Assembly: GCA_902566775.1 (NCBI GenBank)
Contig: CACFKF010000002.1
Span: forward strand, 34,993-98,992
Source: an uncultured Pelagibacteraceae bacterium
Lineage (GTDB): Bacteria > Pseudomonadota > Alphaproteobacteria > Pelagibacterales > Pelagibacteraceae
Length of the DNA stretch: 64,000 bases
Direction: 5' to 3'
In this document: positions 38,982 to 47,575 of the stretch, one piece after another
Numbering within the stretch: position 1 is the first letter of the stretch
Layout of the letters: each line of letters starts with the position of its first letter
The notes under the pieces: generated by a model
The model's database searches: none
What the model was told of the DNA's origin: nothing
Seen by the model: the letters and a program-made list of their open reading frames with translations, nothing else
Made by a program: the position numbers and the translations under genes

Positions 38982-39956
38982 TTACCGAACATTTTCTAGG
39001 ACTTTATGTATATGTAGCACGCCTATAGTTTTATTTTTTTTATTATTTTTGTGAACAAGAAGGCTAGTTATACGTTTGCTATTCATTAAATTTAAACATT
39101 GGATCGCAAGCATATCTCTATCTATACTCAATGGCTTTTTAGTCATGATGTCTTTAACTTTTAAATCATGTAGGTTTTTATATTTTTGACTAGCTCTTTT
39201 CACATCTCCATCAACTATCAGGCCACTTGTTAATTTTTTTTTATTTCTAACAACAAGAAGTCCTAATTTTTTTTTAGAAAGTATTTTTAAAGTTTTTTTC
39301 ATTTTACTATTTTCTGATATAAAAGGTGGCTTAACCATTAAGTCGCTTGAACAAAGAAGTTTTTTTGACAAAGTTCCACCAGGATGAAATTTGCGAAATA
39401 CTTTTATACCGTGTTTTTTATATTTCATAACAGCAATTACTAGAGAACTTCCTATTGATGCCTGGGTAATTAAGCTACTACTTGGAACAATGCTTCCTTC
39501 GCCTGCTTCTTTAACTTCGGGAATTAAAATTTTTATATTAGCTGCTTTATATAAAACAGAATTTTTTTTAGAAGTTATTCCAATTAATGTTATATTGTGT
39601 TTTTTAGAATATGAGATAATTGGATCAAGCTCAGAAGATGAACCTGAATTACTGATAAGTATTAAAATATCTTTTTTTATAGATGTTGATATTGCACCAA
39701 GATCGCCATGAGCAGCATCAGCAGCAGACTGCAAAGCGAAAGAACTTGCTCCAATTGAATTCAATGAAGAAGCAATTAAGTTTGCTAAGTGACCAGATTT
39801 TCCAACTCCAACCAATATACATTTAGATTGACAATCACCTATAGCTTTTACAGCTTTGTTAAAAGAGTTGCCAATTGATTTTTTTAATTTATTTAAAGCT
39901 GATATTTGTAGATTTATAGTAGTTTCTGCTGATTTATTGTATTTATTATTTTTCAT
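38982..39956 (-). CDS. kdsD: Arabinose-5-phosphate isomerase (KpsF/GutQ, SIS plus CBS)
   Basis: GVGKSGHLANLIASSLNSIGASSF; LISNSGSSSEL; C-terminal CBS pair. Confidence 0.93.
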   Translation of the reverse strand: MKNNKYNKSAETTINLQISALNKLKKSIGNSFNKAVKAIGDCQSKCILVGVGKSGHLANLIASSLNSIGASSFALQSAADAAHGDLGAISTSIKKDILILISNSGSSSELDPIISYSKKHNITLIGITSKKNSVLYKAANIKILIPEVKEAGEGSIVPSSSLITQASIGSSLVIAVMKYKKHGIKVFRKFHPGGTLSKKLLCSSDLMVKPPFISENSKMKKTLKILSKKKLGLLVVRNKKKLTSGLIVDGDVKRASQKYKNLHDLKVKDIMTKKPLSIDRDMLAIQCLNLMNSKRITSLLVHKNNKKNKTIGVLHIHKVLENVR

Positions 39957-40579
39957 TCATGACTCCATATATCTATATTTTCATATCCAGCCAAATCAAG
40001 ATCCACTCTTACTTTTAAATATTTTAAAGCATTTTTATAAAGTTCCATTCTTTTTTCTCTAATCAAAATTTTATTTAGTTCTTGATTTATTTTTGAAATA
40101 TATAAAACGTCATTGCTAGAATATTTTAATTGTTCTGGGTCTAAATTTTTTTTTCCAAAATCTGAAGATTGTTTAGCTTTTGATATTGATACACCGCAAA
40201 ATTCTTGGACTAAGACTTTATAGGAATGCAAACTCGAATATCCTCTCGCTAGTTTACTTTGTAATTTAGTACATTCAATGTTTTCAACATCTATTTTTAG
40301 AGCCCATTTTATCATTTGTAAGTCTTTACGCGCGTAATGAAAAATTTTTTTGACATTTTGGTTAGTTAATAATTTAACTAAATTTGGCGATTTATACGTT
40401 TCTCTATTAATAAATTGAACTATGTGTACTTCTTTAGACCCTTCAAAATGTAATTGGATAAGACATAGCTTGTCTTTAGGAGGATTCAAACCTGTAAACT
40501 CGCAATCACATGCGACCACAGGGCCTAATTTTAAATTTGCTGGAAGATCATCTTTATGTAGTTTAATAATAGTACTCAT
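39953..40579 (-). CDS. rnd: Ribonuclease D / DEDD 3'-5' exonuclease
   Basis: VACDCEFTGLNPPKDKLCLIQL; FHYARKDLQMIKWAL; short RNase D. Confidence 0.88.
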   Translation of the reverse strand: MSTIIKLHKDDLPANLKLGPVVACDCEFTGLNPPKDKLCLIQLHFEGSKEVHIVQFINRETYKSPNLVKLLTNQNVKKIFHYARKDLQMIKWALKIDVENIECTKLQSKLARGYSSLHSYKVLVQEFCGVSISKAKQSSDFGKKNLDPEQLKYSSNDVLYISKINQELNKILIREKRMELYKNALKYLKVRVDLDLAGYENIDIWSHE

Positions 40580-40612
40580 TGCTAATGTTTATTTATATAT
40601 ATTTATTGTGAT

Positions 40613-41575
40613 ATGAAACCTAAAAATTGTCTAATTTTTGGCGCTTCGGGATTAATTGGTCGTCATTTAATAAGAAAGTTAACTAAAAATAATTACAAAG
40701 TAACAGCTATAACAAGAAATATTCATCAAAAAGGATATTTATTAAAAACCCAAGGAAATGCTGGATATATTGAAATTGTTGAGGCTAGTATTTTTGATGA
40801 GGATAAAATTGATAATTTAATAAAAAATGCAGATGTATGTATAAATCTGATAGGAATTTTATATCAGAAAGGAAAGCTCAATACATTTAAGAATATTCAT
40901 GAAAAATTTCCAATTTTTTTATCAAATTTATGCAGAAAGCATAAAGTTGAACAGTTTTTTCATTTGTCTGCTCTTGGAATTGAAAATGCAGAAGATAGTT
41001 TATATGCATCTAGTAAGCTAAAAGGTGAATTTTTTATAAGAAAAAATTTTAAAGAAGCAAATATATTAAAACCCTCTGTGATTTATTCTGTTGATGACAA
41101 ATTTACTACCAGTTTTATGAGAATTCTTGCTTTATCACCAATGTTTCCTTTGTACTATAATGGCTCAACTTTGTTTAGACCTATTTATATTTCAGATCTT
41201 ACTGAAATAATTTATCAGATGATTGAAAAAAATATAAAATCTACAATAATGGAATGTGTTGGTCCAGAAGAAATCTCTCTGAAAAATATTTTAAAAAGAC
41301 TATCGAAATTAATTGATAAAAAAAGACTATTAATACCTATACCTTTGCCAATTGCAAAATTATCAGCAATTTTTTTTCAATTTTTTCCTAGACCATTGAT
41401 AACATTGGATCAACTTAAACTATTAAAATATAATAATGTTCCTTCAGGAAAATATAAAACTAATTTTGATTTTAAAATGCCCAGCATTACATGTTTTGAG
41501 GATGGAGTAAAAAAATATTCTTTTATGTGGAGAGATGGCGGACAATTTTCTACAGTCAAAGAAACGAAAAATTAA
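40613..41575 (+). CDS. NDUFA9-like NAD(P)-dependent epimerase/dehydratase family protein
   Basis: IFGASGLIGRHLIRKL; DVCINLIGILYQ; LKPSVIYSVDDKF; MFPLYYNGSTLFRPIYISDL. Confidence 0.8.
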   Translation: MKPKNCLIFGASGLIGRHLIRKLTKNNYKVTAITRNIHQKGYLLKTQGNAGYIEIVEASIFDEDKIDNLIKNADVCINLIGILYQKGKLNTFKNIHEKFPIFLSNLCRKHKVEQFFHLSALGIENAEDSLYASSKLKGEFFIRKNFKEANILKPSVIYSVDDKFTTSFMRILALSPMFPLYYNGSTLFRPIYISDLTEIIYQMIEKNIKSTIMECVGPEEISLKNILKRLSKLIDKKRLLIPIPLPIAKLSAIFFQFFPRPLITLDQLKLLKYNNVPSGKYKTNFDFKMPSITCFEDGVKKYSFMWRDGGQFSTVKETKN

Positions 41576-41661
41576 TATAACTAAATATTTTTAATAATAA
41601 ATAAGTCATTAAAAAAATTTTTAAATTAAATAATTAAATATAAAGTGGTTGATCCAATATT

Positions 41662-42177
41662 TTAAGCTGACTTGATTTTTTTCTCAATAAATTTAGGAAC
41701 TTCATCTTCTTTTTCTACCACATCTTCTTTTTTTGTCCTAGGTTGGAATATTACCATAAGATGGAGTGGACAATAGCTAAATTTCTGTTTTGCACTATTA
41801 ACAGTTTTTCTTCCACAAAATGTTGCATTTGGTTCATTTGGATGCACGTTATGATCCATATATTTACAAGTATCTTCGGTTAATTCTTCCAAAGTTAAGT
41901 TTCTTGAGGGTTCAAAATTTTTTTCTATTAAAAGAGATCTAAATTTGTTTCTTCGTCCTCTAATTTTTGTTTTTTGAAATTTTTCACTGATTCCTTTTGA
42001 AATTACTTCATCGGCGCTTTTGCTATTTTTTATTTTTGTAGAAAGAGAAAGTCTATGTGCTTTACCAATTACTGCATTCCTACTTACATCTCCAATTATC
42101 TCTGCTATTTGGCTCGCTGTACTTCCTTTTCCCCATAATTCTTTCAATTTTTTTACTTTTTCTTCATTCCAGCTCAT
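41662..42177 (-). CDS. gcrA: GcrA family cell-cycle regulator
   Basis: MSWNEEKVKKLKELWGKGSTASQIAEIIGDVSRNAVIGKAHRLSL is the GcrA N-terminus; track start at 42231 extended upstream. Confidence 0.93.
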   Translation of the reverse strand: MSWNEEKVKKLKELWGKGSTASQIAEIIGDVSRNAVIGKAHRLSLSTKIKNSKSADEVISKGISEKFQKTKIRGRRNKFRSLLIEKNFEPSRNLTLEELTEDTCKYMDHNVHPNEPNATFCGRKTVNSAKQKFSYCPLHLMVIFQPRTKKEDVVEKEDEVPKFIEKKIKSA

Positions 42178-42304
42178 AACAACTATATATAGTATATTTA
42201 ATAAATAATTTACAACATAGAGTACACACAATAATAATTTAAAAACAAGCTAAAATATTGTTTTTTCCACAAAATTTATAAAAAAACGTTATGAATATTT
42301 TAAT

Positions 42305-43117
42305 ATGTCAGGAATGCAAAAAAAATATCAAATTGGAGTAAGAAAATTTGGATTAATTAACTGGGTAGGTTTTTACAATTTATACGTTAAAGAAGTTTAC
42401 AGATTTTTTAACGTGTGGATTCAAACTTTATTTTCACCGCTCATTTCTAGTTTGTTATTCTTATCCGTCCTCTCACTTGCAATTGGAAATGATAGGGGAG
42501 ATGTATTGGGCTTTCCATTCATTAGCTTTTTGGCACCAGGCCTTATTGCTATGTCAATTATTCAACAAAGTTTTTCTCACTCATCTTCTTCATTCATGAT
42601 AGGTAAAATACAAGGAATTATAATTGATACCTTATTAGCACCTCTCTCAGCAGCCGAAGTTACTTTGGCGATAATTTTAGCAGCTGTTACAAGAAGTGTA
42701 ATTATAACAATAATATCAATTTTGGTATTTTCTTTGATAATTGATCTACACATTTATAGTGTACTATATATATTTATATTTGCTTTTTTGGGATCGTTTA
42801 TTCTTGGAGCCCTAGGCATTATTGCAGGTTTATGGGCAGAAAAATTTGATCATATGGCAACAGTTACCAATTTTATTATAACTCCACTATCTTTTTTAAG
42901 TGGTGTTTTTTATTCTGTAGATAGACTTCCAGTTTTCTTTAAATCGATAAGCCAAATTAATCCCTTTTTTTATATGATAGATGGTTTTAGGTATGGTTTT
43001 TTGGGAACATCTGATGGTTCAATTAATTTTGGTATAGCTTATTTAACAATTTTATCAATTATAATGTGGTTCATATCTTATTATTTATTTAAAATAGGAT
43101 ATAAAATTAAATCTTAA
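42305..43117 (+). CDS. ABC-2 type transporter permease
   Basis: Six-TM permease; FFNVWIQTLFSPLISSLLFLSVLSLAIG; FLSGVFYSVDRLP. Confidence 0.85.
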   Translation: MSGMQKKYQIGVRKFGLINWVGFYNLYVKEVYRFFNVWIQTLFSPLISSLLFLSVLSLAIGNDRGDVLGFPFISFLAPGLIAMSIIQQSFSHSSSSFMIGKIQGIIIDTLLAPLSAAEVTLAIILAAVTRSVIITIISILVFSLIIDLHIYSVLYIFIFAFLGSFILGALGIIAGLWAEKFDHMATVTNFIITPLSFLSGVFYSVDRLPVFFKSISQINPFFYMIDGFRYGFLGTSDGSINFGIAYLTILSIIMWFISYYLFKIGYKIKS

Positions 43118-43120
43118 AAA

Positions 43121-44293
43121 ATGGTGAGCGCACTTGCTAAAAATTATAGTAGAAGAAAAATTTCTTTTAAAAAAGGAAAAGGAAGTTTTCTCTATGCTAA
43201 TAATGGGAAAAAATATTTAGATTTTGTTCAAGGGATAGCAGTAAATTCTTTAGGACATTCAAATCCGAATTTAATCAAAGCAGTTAGTCAACAATCAAAA
43301 AAATTATGGCATATATCAAATGCATTTATTATACCTGAGGGCGAAAGATTAGCTAAAAGGTTAACAAAAAAAACATTTGCAGATTATGTTATTTTTCAAA
43401 ATAGCGGAACAGAAGCAACCGAAGTAGCAATAAAAGTTGCAAGAAGATATTTTTATTCAATTGGGCAACCAAAAAAAAATAGAGTTCTTTGTATAAAAAA
43501 CTCATTTCATGGCAGAACATTGGCAGCAATTTTTGCAAGTGGTTCAAAAAAAATGATTGAGGGGTTTGGACCAAAAGTACAGGGTTTTGACCACTTTGAA
43601 TTTGGCAACATTAAATCTCTAAAAAAATCTATAACAAAGAAAACAGCAGCAATTATGGTTGAAACTGTTATGGGCGAAGGAGGAATTAAAGTTATTTCAA
43701 AAAAATTTTTAAAAGAAATTGAAAAAATTTGTAAGAAAAAAAAAATTTTATTAATTTTTGACGAAATACAATGTGGAATAGGGAGAAGTGGAAAATTTTT
43801 TGCTTATGAATATTCAAACGTTAAACCTGATATTGTTCCTATAGCAAAAGGCATTGGGGGAGGATTTCCAATTGGTGCAGTTTTAATGAATAAAAAAGTA
43901 GCATCAGGAATGATACCTGGCTCCCATGGCTCCACTTTTGGGGGCAATCCGTTAGCAATGAGCGTAGGTAACGCTGTATTAGATCAGATATTTAAAAGAG
44001 GTTTTTTAAAAAATGTTCAAAAAATTTCTAAATATTTTCATTCTGAGCTCAAGAAAATTTGGAAAGATTATCCAAACATAATTAAAGAAGTAAGAGGATT
44101 AGGGCTATTGATAGGATTACAACTTCATCAAGATCAATCAAGATTTATTAAAAAATTAATGGAAAATAATCTTTTAACAATAAAAGCTGGAGAAAATGTA
44201 GTAAGAATACTTCCACCGCTTACAGTTAAGAAAAAGGAAGTTGATTTAGCAATTAAGATTATAAAAAAAGTTTGTAAGATATACAAAGTTTAA
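43121..44293 (+). CDS. argD: Acetylornithine aminotransferase
   Basis: FQNSGTEATEVAIKVAR; FHGRTLAAIFASG; IFDEIQCGIGRSGKFFAYE; GSHGSTFGGNPLA. Confidence 0.94.
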   Translation: MVSALAKNYSRRKISFKKGKGSFLYANNGKKYLDFVQGIAVNSLGHSNPNLIKAVSQQSKKLWHISNAFIIPEGERLAKRLTKKTFADYVIFQNSGTEATEVAIKVARRYFYSIGQPKKNRVLCIKNSFHGRTLAAIFASGSKKMIEGFGPKVQGFDHFEFGNIKSLKKSITKKTAAIMVETVMGEGGIKVISKKFLKEIEKICKKKKILLIFDEIQCGIGRSGKFFAYEYSNVKPDIVPIAKGIGGGFPIGAVLMNKKVASGMIPGSHGSTFGGNPLAMSVGNAVLDQIFKRGFLKNVQKISKYFHSELKKIWKDYPNIIKEVRGLGLLIGLQLHQDQSRFIKKLMENNLLTIKAGENVVRILPPLTVKKKEVDLAIKIIKKVCKIYKV

Positions 44294-45222
44294 TGAAACA
44301 TTTTATAAATCTTAAAGATATTCCTGCTTCAGATTTAAGAAAAATTATTTTAGATGCAAAAAAAAGAAAGAAAAAAAGAAAAAATCTTAATACTTTAGAT
44401 TTGGACAAGGATAGACCATTAAAAGGAAAACTACTTATCCAAATGTATGAAAAAGCAAGTTCAAGAACAAGAATAAGTTTTTATCTTGCAATAAAACAAT
44501 TGGGTGGAGAAACTTTAACTCTCAGGGCTAATGAATTGCATTTAGGAAAAGGAGGCGAAAGTCTGGCAGACACAGCAAAAATTTTATCGACTTATGGAAA
44601 TGGTTTCATGCTTAGAACTGACAGTGATAAAAAAATAGAAGAATTTAGTAAACATTTAACTATCCCAATTATTAATGGCTTGAGTCCATCATCACATCCA
44701 ACACAAGTCCTATCAGATGTATTTACAATTGAAGAAATTAAAAAAAAACCTATTTCAAAATTAAATATTTGCTGGATAGGAGATTCAAACAATGTTCTAA
44801 ATAGTTTGATTGCGGCTTCTGTTAAATTTTCATTTAATTTAAATGTTAGTTGTCCAAAAAATTATGAACCAAAAAAATTTGTAATGAATTGGGTTAAAAA
44901 AAATAAAAGAAAAATTAATATATTTAATAATCCAAAAAAAGCCGCTAAAAATGCTGATGTTATATTTTCTGATAAAGTTGTGTCTTTAAACGATAAGGTA
45001 AATAAAGTAAAAAAAATTAAAGATTTTAAAAAATTTAGGATAGATTCAAAATTAATGAGCTTTGCTAATAAAGATGCAATTTTTCTGCATTGTTTGCCTA
45101 GAGGACCTGAAGTTTCAGAAAAAGTTTTTTTTGATAAACAATCAAAAGTTTGGCAGCAAGCACTTAATAGAGTTCATGTACAGAAAAGTATTTTATTATA
45201 TTGTTTAGAAAAATTAAGGTAG
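44293..45222 (+). CDS. argF: Ornithine carbamoyltransferase
   Basis: EKASSRTRISFYLAIKQLGG; SSHPTQVLSDVFTI; FLHCLPRGPEVSEKVFF. Confidence 0.95.
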   Translation: MKHFINLKDIPASDLRKIILDAKKRKKKRKNLNTLDLDKDRPLKGKLLIQMYEKASSRTRISFYLAIKQLGGETLTLRANELHLGKGGESLADTAKILSTYGNGFMLRTDSDKKIEEFSKHLTIPIINGLSPSSHPTQVLSDVFTIEEIKKKPISKLNICWIGDSNNVLNSLIAASVKFSFNLNVSCPKNYEPKKFVMNWVKKNKRKINIFNNPKKAAKNADVIFSDKVVSLNDKVNKVKKIKDFKKFRIDSKLMSFANKDAIFLHCLPRGPEVSEKVFFDKQSKVWQQALNRVHVQKSILLYCLEKLR

Positions 45223-45747
45223 AGGTTTAGGATTATCACTATTTTCATTAAGGTAAAGTATTACTGAGGCTCTATCTTCTTCCTTTTTTAAACCTGCAAA
45301 TCCCATTTTGTTACCTTTTATCCATTTAGATGGTTTTATTAAAAAACCATTCATTTCTTCCCAAGTCCATTCTTTGCCATAAGATAATAATGCTTTTGAA
45401 TATTTATAATCAGATACCGAACCTATAGGTCTAAACATTACGTTCCAAAGTTTTGGGCCAATTTTATTTCCTCCACTTGCATTTATTGAATGACAGGCTG
45501 CACATTTTTTAAATACTTTTTTACCATCTTCAGCGCTACCTAATGCTAGAAGAGACGCAATATCAATTTGGCTTTCAGAATTTTCTGCTGCGCTTGAGGC
45601 ACTAGCAGCTTTAACTTCAACTTTGTAGCCTGGTATATCTGGTTTTTTTACATGAAATATTATGTCGGTTATTTTGCCTATGCCAAAAACAAGTAATACT
45701 GTAACTAAAATTGCAGCAATTATCTTATTTATTTCAAATGAATCCAT
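45214..45747 (-). CDS. Membrane-anchored class I cytochrome c (CycM-like)
   Basis: N-terminal TM; CAACH haem motif; GPKLWNVMFRPIG; KMGFAGL axial Met region. Confidence 0.9.
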   Translation of the reverse strand: MDSFEINKIIAAILVTVLLVFGIGKITDIIFHVKKPDIPGYKVEVKAASASSAAENSESQIDIASLLALGSAEDGKKVFKKCAACHSINASGGNKIGPKLWNVMFRPIGSVSDYKYSKALLSYGKEWTWEEMNGFLIKPSKWIKGNKMGFAGLKKEEDRASVILYLNENSDNPKPLP

Positions 45748-45852
45748 TTTAATTTTTTAAATAATAAACATATAACATGATAAATTGAAAATTACTTAAG
45801 TTTTAATTTGTTAATTTGCGTCCGTTGGACGCATAGGCTAAAAGCATCAAAA

Positions 45853-46593
45853 ATGAGCAAAGTTTTAATTTTAATTCCATCAAGGATGGCAGCTAAACGA
45901 TTGCCGGGCAAGCCTCTTTTGGAGATCAAAGGCATCCCTATAATTTCTCATGTAGTAAAAAGAGGACAAGAAACTGAGCTTGGAGAGGTAGTAGTATGTG
46001 CCGAAGATAAAGAAATTGTTTTAGCAGTAGAAAAAAATGGAGGAAGGGCTATTTTGACTGGAAATTATCATAAAAATGGAACAGAGAGAATTTATGAAGG
46101 TTTACAAAAACTACAAATTGCAGATGTTGATTATGTAATATCTTTGCAAGGTGATGAACCACAAATTAATCCAGAGGATATAAAAAATTTATACAAACAT
46201 GTAAATGAAAATAATTCAGATATTGGAACATTAGCAGCAAAAATTGACGAAGATAAAATATTTGATAATGCAAATATCGTAAAAGTTAAAACTCAAGAAA
46301 AATTAAAAGATAATAATTTTGTTCTAGCAAAGGATTTTTCAAGAAAAAATCTTTCAAAAGAAAGTTCAAATGTTTATCATCATATAGGAATTTATTGTTA
46401 TAAAGTTTCAATTTTAAAAAAATATGTTAATTTAAAACATAGCCCAAATGAAATTGAAAATAGACTGGAGCAACTTCGTGCTCTTGATAACAATATAAAA
46501 ATTAATGTAGCCTTAGCTAGATCTTCACCTATTGGCATTGACACCAAAGAAGATTATATAGCTTTAAAAAAAATTATGGAATATAAGTCTTAA
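45853..46593 (+). CDS. kdsB: 3-deoxy-manno-octulosonate cytidylyltransferase
   Basis: ILIPSRMAAKRLPGKPLLEIKGIPII; SLQGDEPQINPEDI; ENRLEQLRALDN. Track start 45808 extended upstream through a hairpin. Confidence 0.95.
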   Translation: MSKVLILIPSRMAAKRLPGKPLLEIKGIPIISHVVKRGQETELGEVVVCAEDKEIVLAVEKNGGRAILTGNYHKNGTERIYEGLQKLQIADVDYVISLQGDEPQINPEDIKNLYKHVNENNSDIGTLAAKIDEDKIFDNANIVKVKTQEKLKDNNFVLAKDFSRKNLSKESSNVYHHIGIYCYKVSILKKYVNLKHSPNEIENRLEQLRALDNNIKINVALARSSPIGIDTKEDYIALKKIMEYKS

Positions 46594-46596
46594 ATT

Positions 46597-47424
46597 ATGA
46601 AAATTGCATATCAAGGAATTAAAGGTAGCTATAGCGAAAGCTGTGCAAAAGAATTATATCCTGACTGCATGATGATTTCATGTAAAACATTTGATGATGT
46701 TTTTAAGAAAGCTAATGAAGATGATCAAGTCATGGCTATTATTCCAGAGTCAAATAGAACAACGGGAAATATAGGCGTAGAATATTTAATTTTTAAATAT
46801 CGTTTAAATATATATAAGGAAAAATTTTATCCAATTAACCATCACCTGTTAGCTTTGCCTGGATCTAAAATTCAAGATATACAAAATGTTTATTCTCACT
46901 CACAAGGTTTAAGTCAGTGTTCAAATTTTATTAAAAAAAATAATCTTATAGAAAATGTTCGTGCGGATACGGCTGGTAGTGCAAAATATATATCTGAAGC
47001 CAAAATTAAAAGTGAAGCAGCTATAGCATCAAAAGAAAGTGCAAAAATTTACAATTTAGAAATAATATCATCTGATATCCAAGATGAGAAAGGTAATGTA
47101 ACTAGATTTTTGTTAATGGGAAAATCAGTTAAACAACCCCCATTAAAAAAAGAAAAATATATAACTTCTTTTTTATTTAAATTAAAAAGTAAACCCGCAG
47201 CACTATATTCTGCTTTGTCAGGCTTTGCTATTCAGGGAGTTAATTTAACTAAGCTACAAAGTTATCCAGAAAAAAATTCATTTTCATCTTATTTTTTTCT
47301 TTGTGATTTAGATGGTCATATAGAGGAGCCAAAGGTACAAAAATCATTAGAAGAACTTGGATTGCATTGTGAGGATTTTCACGTATTAGGTGTTTTTATT
47401 TCAGATAAATTTAGGGATAAATAA
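46597..47424 (+). CDS. pheA: Prephenate dehydratase
   Basis: IAYQGIKGSYSE; NVYSHSQGLSQC; GNVTRFLLMG; ACT domain. Confidence 0.93.
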   Translation: MKIAYQGIKGSYSESCAKELYPDCMMISCKTFDDVFKKANEDDQVMAIIPESNRTTGNIGVEYLIFKYRLNIYKEKFYPINHHLLALPGSKIQDIQNVYSHSQGLSQCSNFIKKNNLIENVRADTAGSAKYISEAKIKSEAAIASKESAKIYNLEIISSDIQDEKGNVTRFLLMGKSVKQPPLKKEKYITSFLFKLKSKPAALYSALSGFAIQGVNLTKLQSYPEKNSFSSYFFLCDLDGHIEEPKVQKSLEELGLHCEDFHVLGVFISDKFRDK

Positions 47425-47441
47425 ATTTATTTTTACTTTTC

Positions 47442-47471
47442 TTGTGGAATAGAAAACTTTACTGTTATAAT
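47442..47471 (+). promoter_or_regulatory. Promoter for ffs (SRP RNA)
   Basis: TTGTGG-18 nt-TATAAT; predicted start coincides with the 5' base of the SRP RNA stem. Confidence 0.6.
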
Positions 47472-47477
47472 AAGTTT

Positions 47478-47565
47478 GGAGGCCAATCAGGTGAAGGTAC
47501 CATGAATTCCCCCAGGCTTGAAAAAGAGCAAGGGTAATGAGTAATATTCAGGTTGGTTGGTCTCC
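47478..47565 (+). ncRNA. ffs: Bacterial small signal recognition particle (4.5S) RNA
   Basis: Terminal 11-bp stem GGAGGCCAAUC/GGUUGGUCUCC; apical helix CCC-CAGG-CUU-GAAA-AAG-AGCA-AGGG matches the SRP domain IV symmetric loop; located just upstream of dnaX as in other alphaproteobacteria. Confidence 0.9.
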
Positions 47566-47575
47566 TATTTATATC

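Noticed and set aside
42178-42231. N-terminal extension of GcrA (MCVLYVVNYLLNILYIVV)
   Set aside because: Canonical GcrA start is MSWNEE; the extension is probably untranslated promoter DNA despite its hydrophobic look.
45808-45852. Upstream extension of kdsB (MLICVRWTHRLKASK)
   Set aside because: Encoded by the hairpin region; KdsB family begins at MSKVLILIPSRM (45853).
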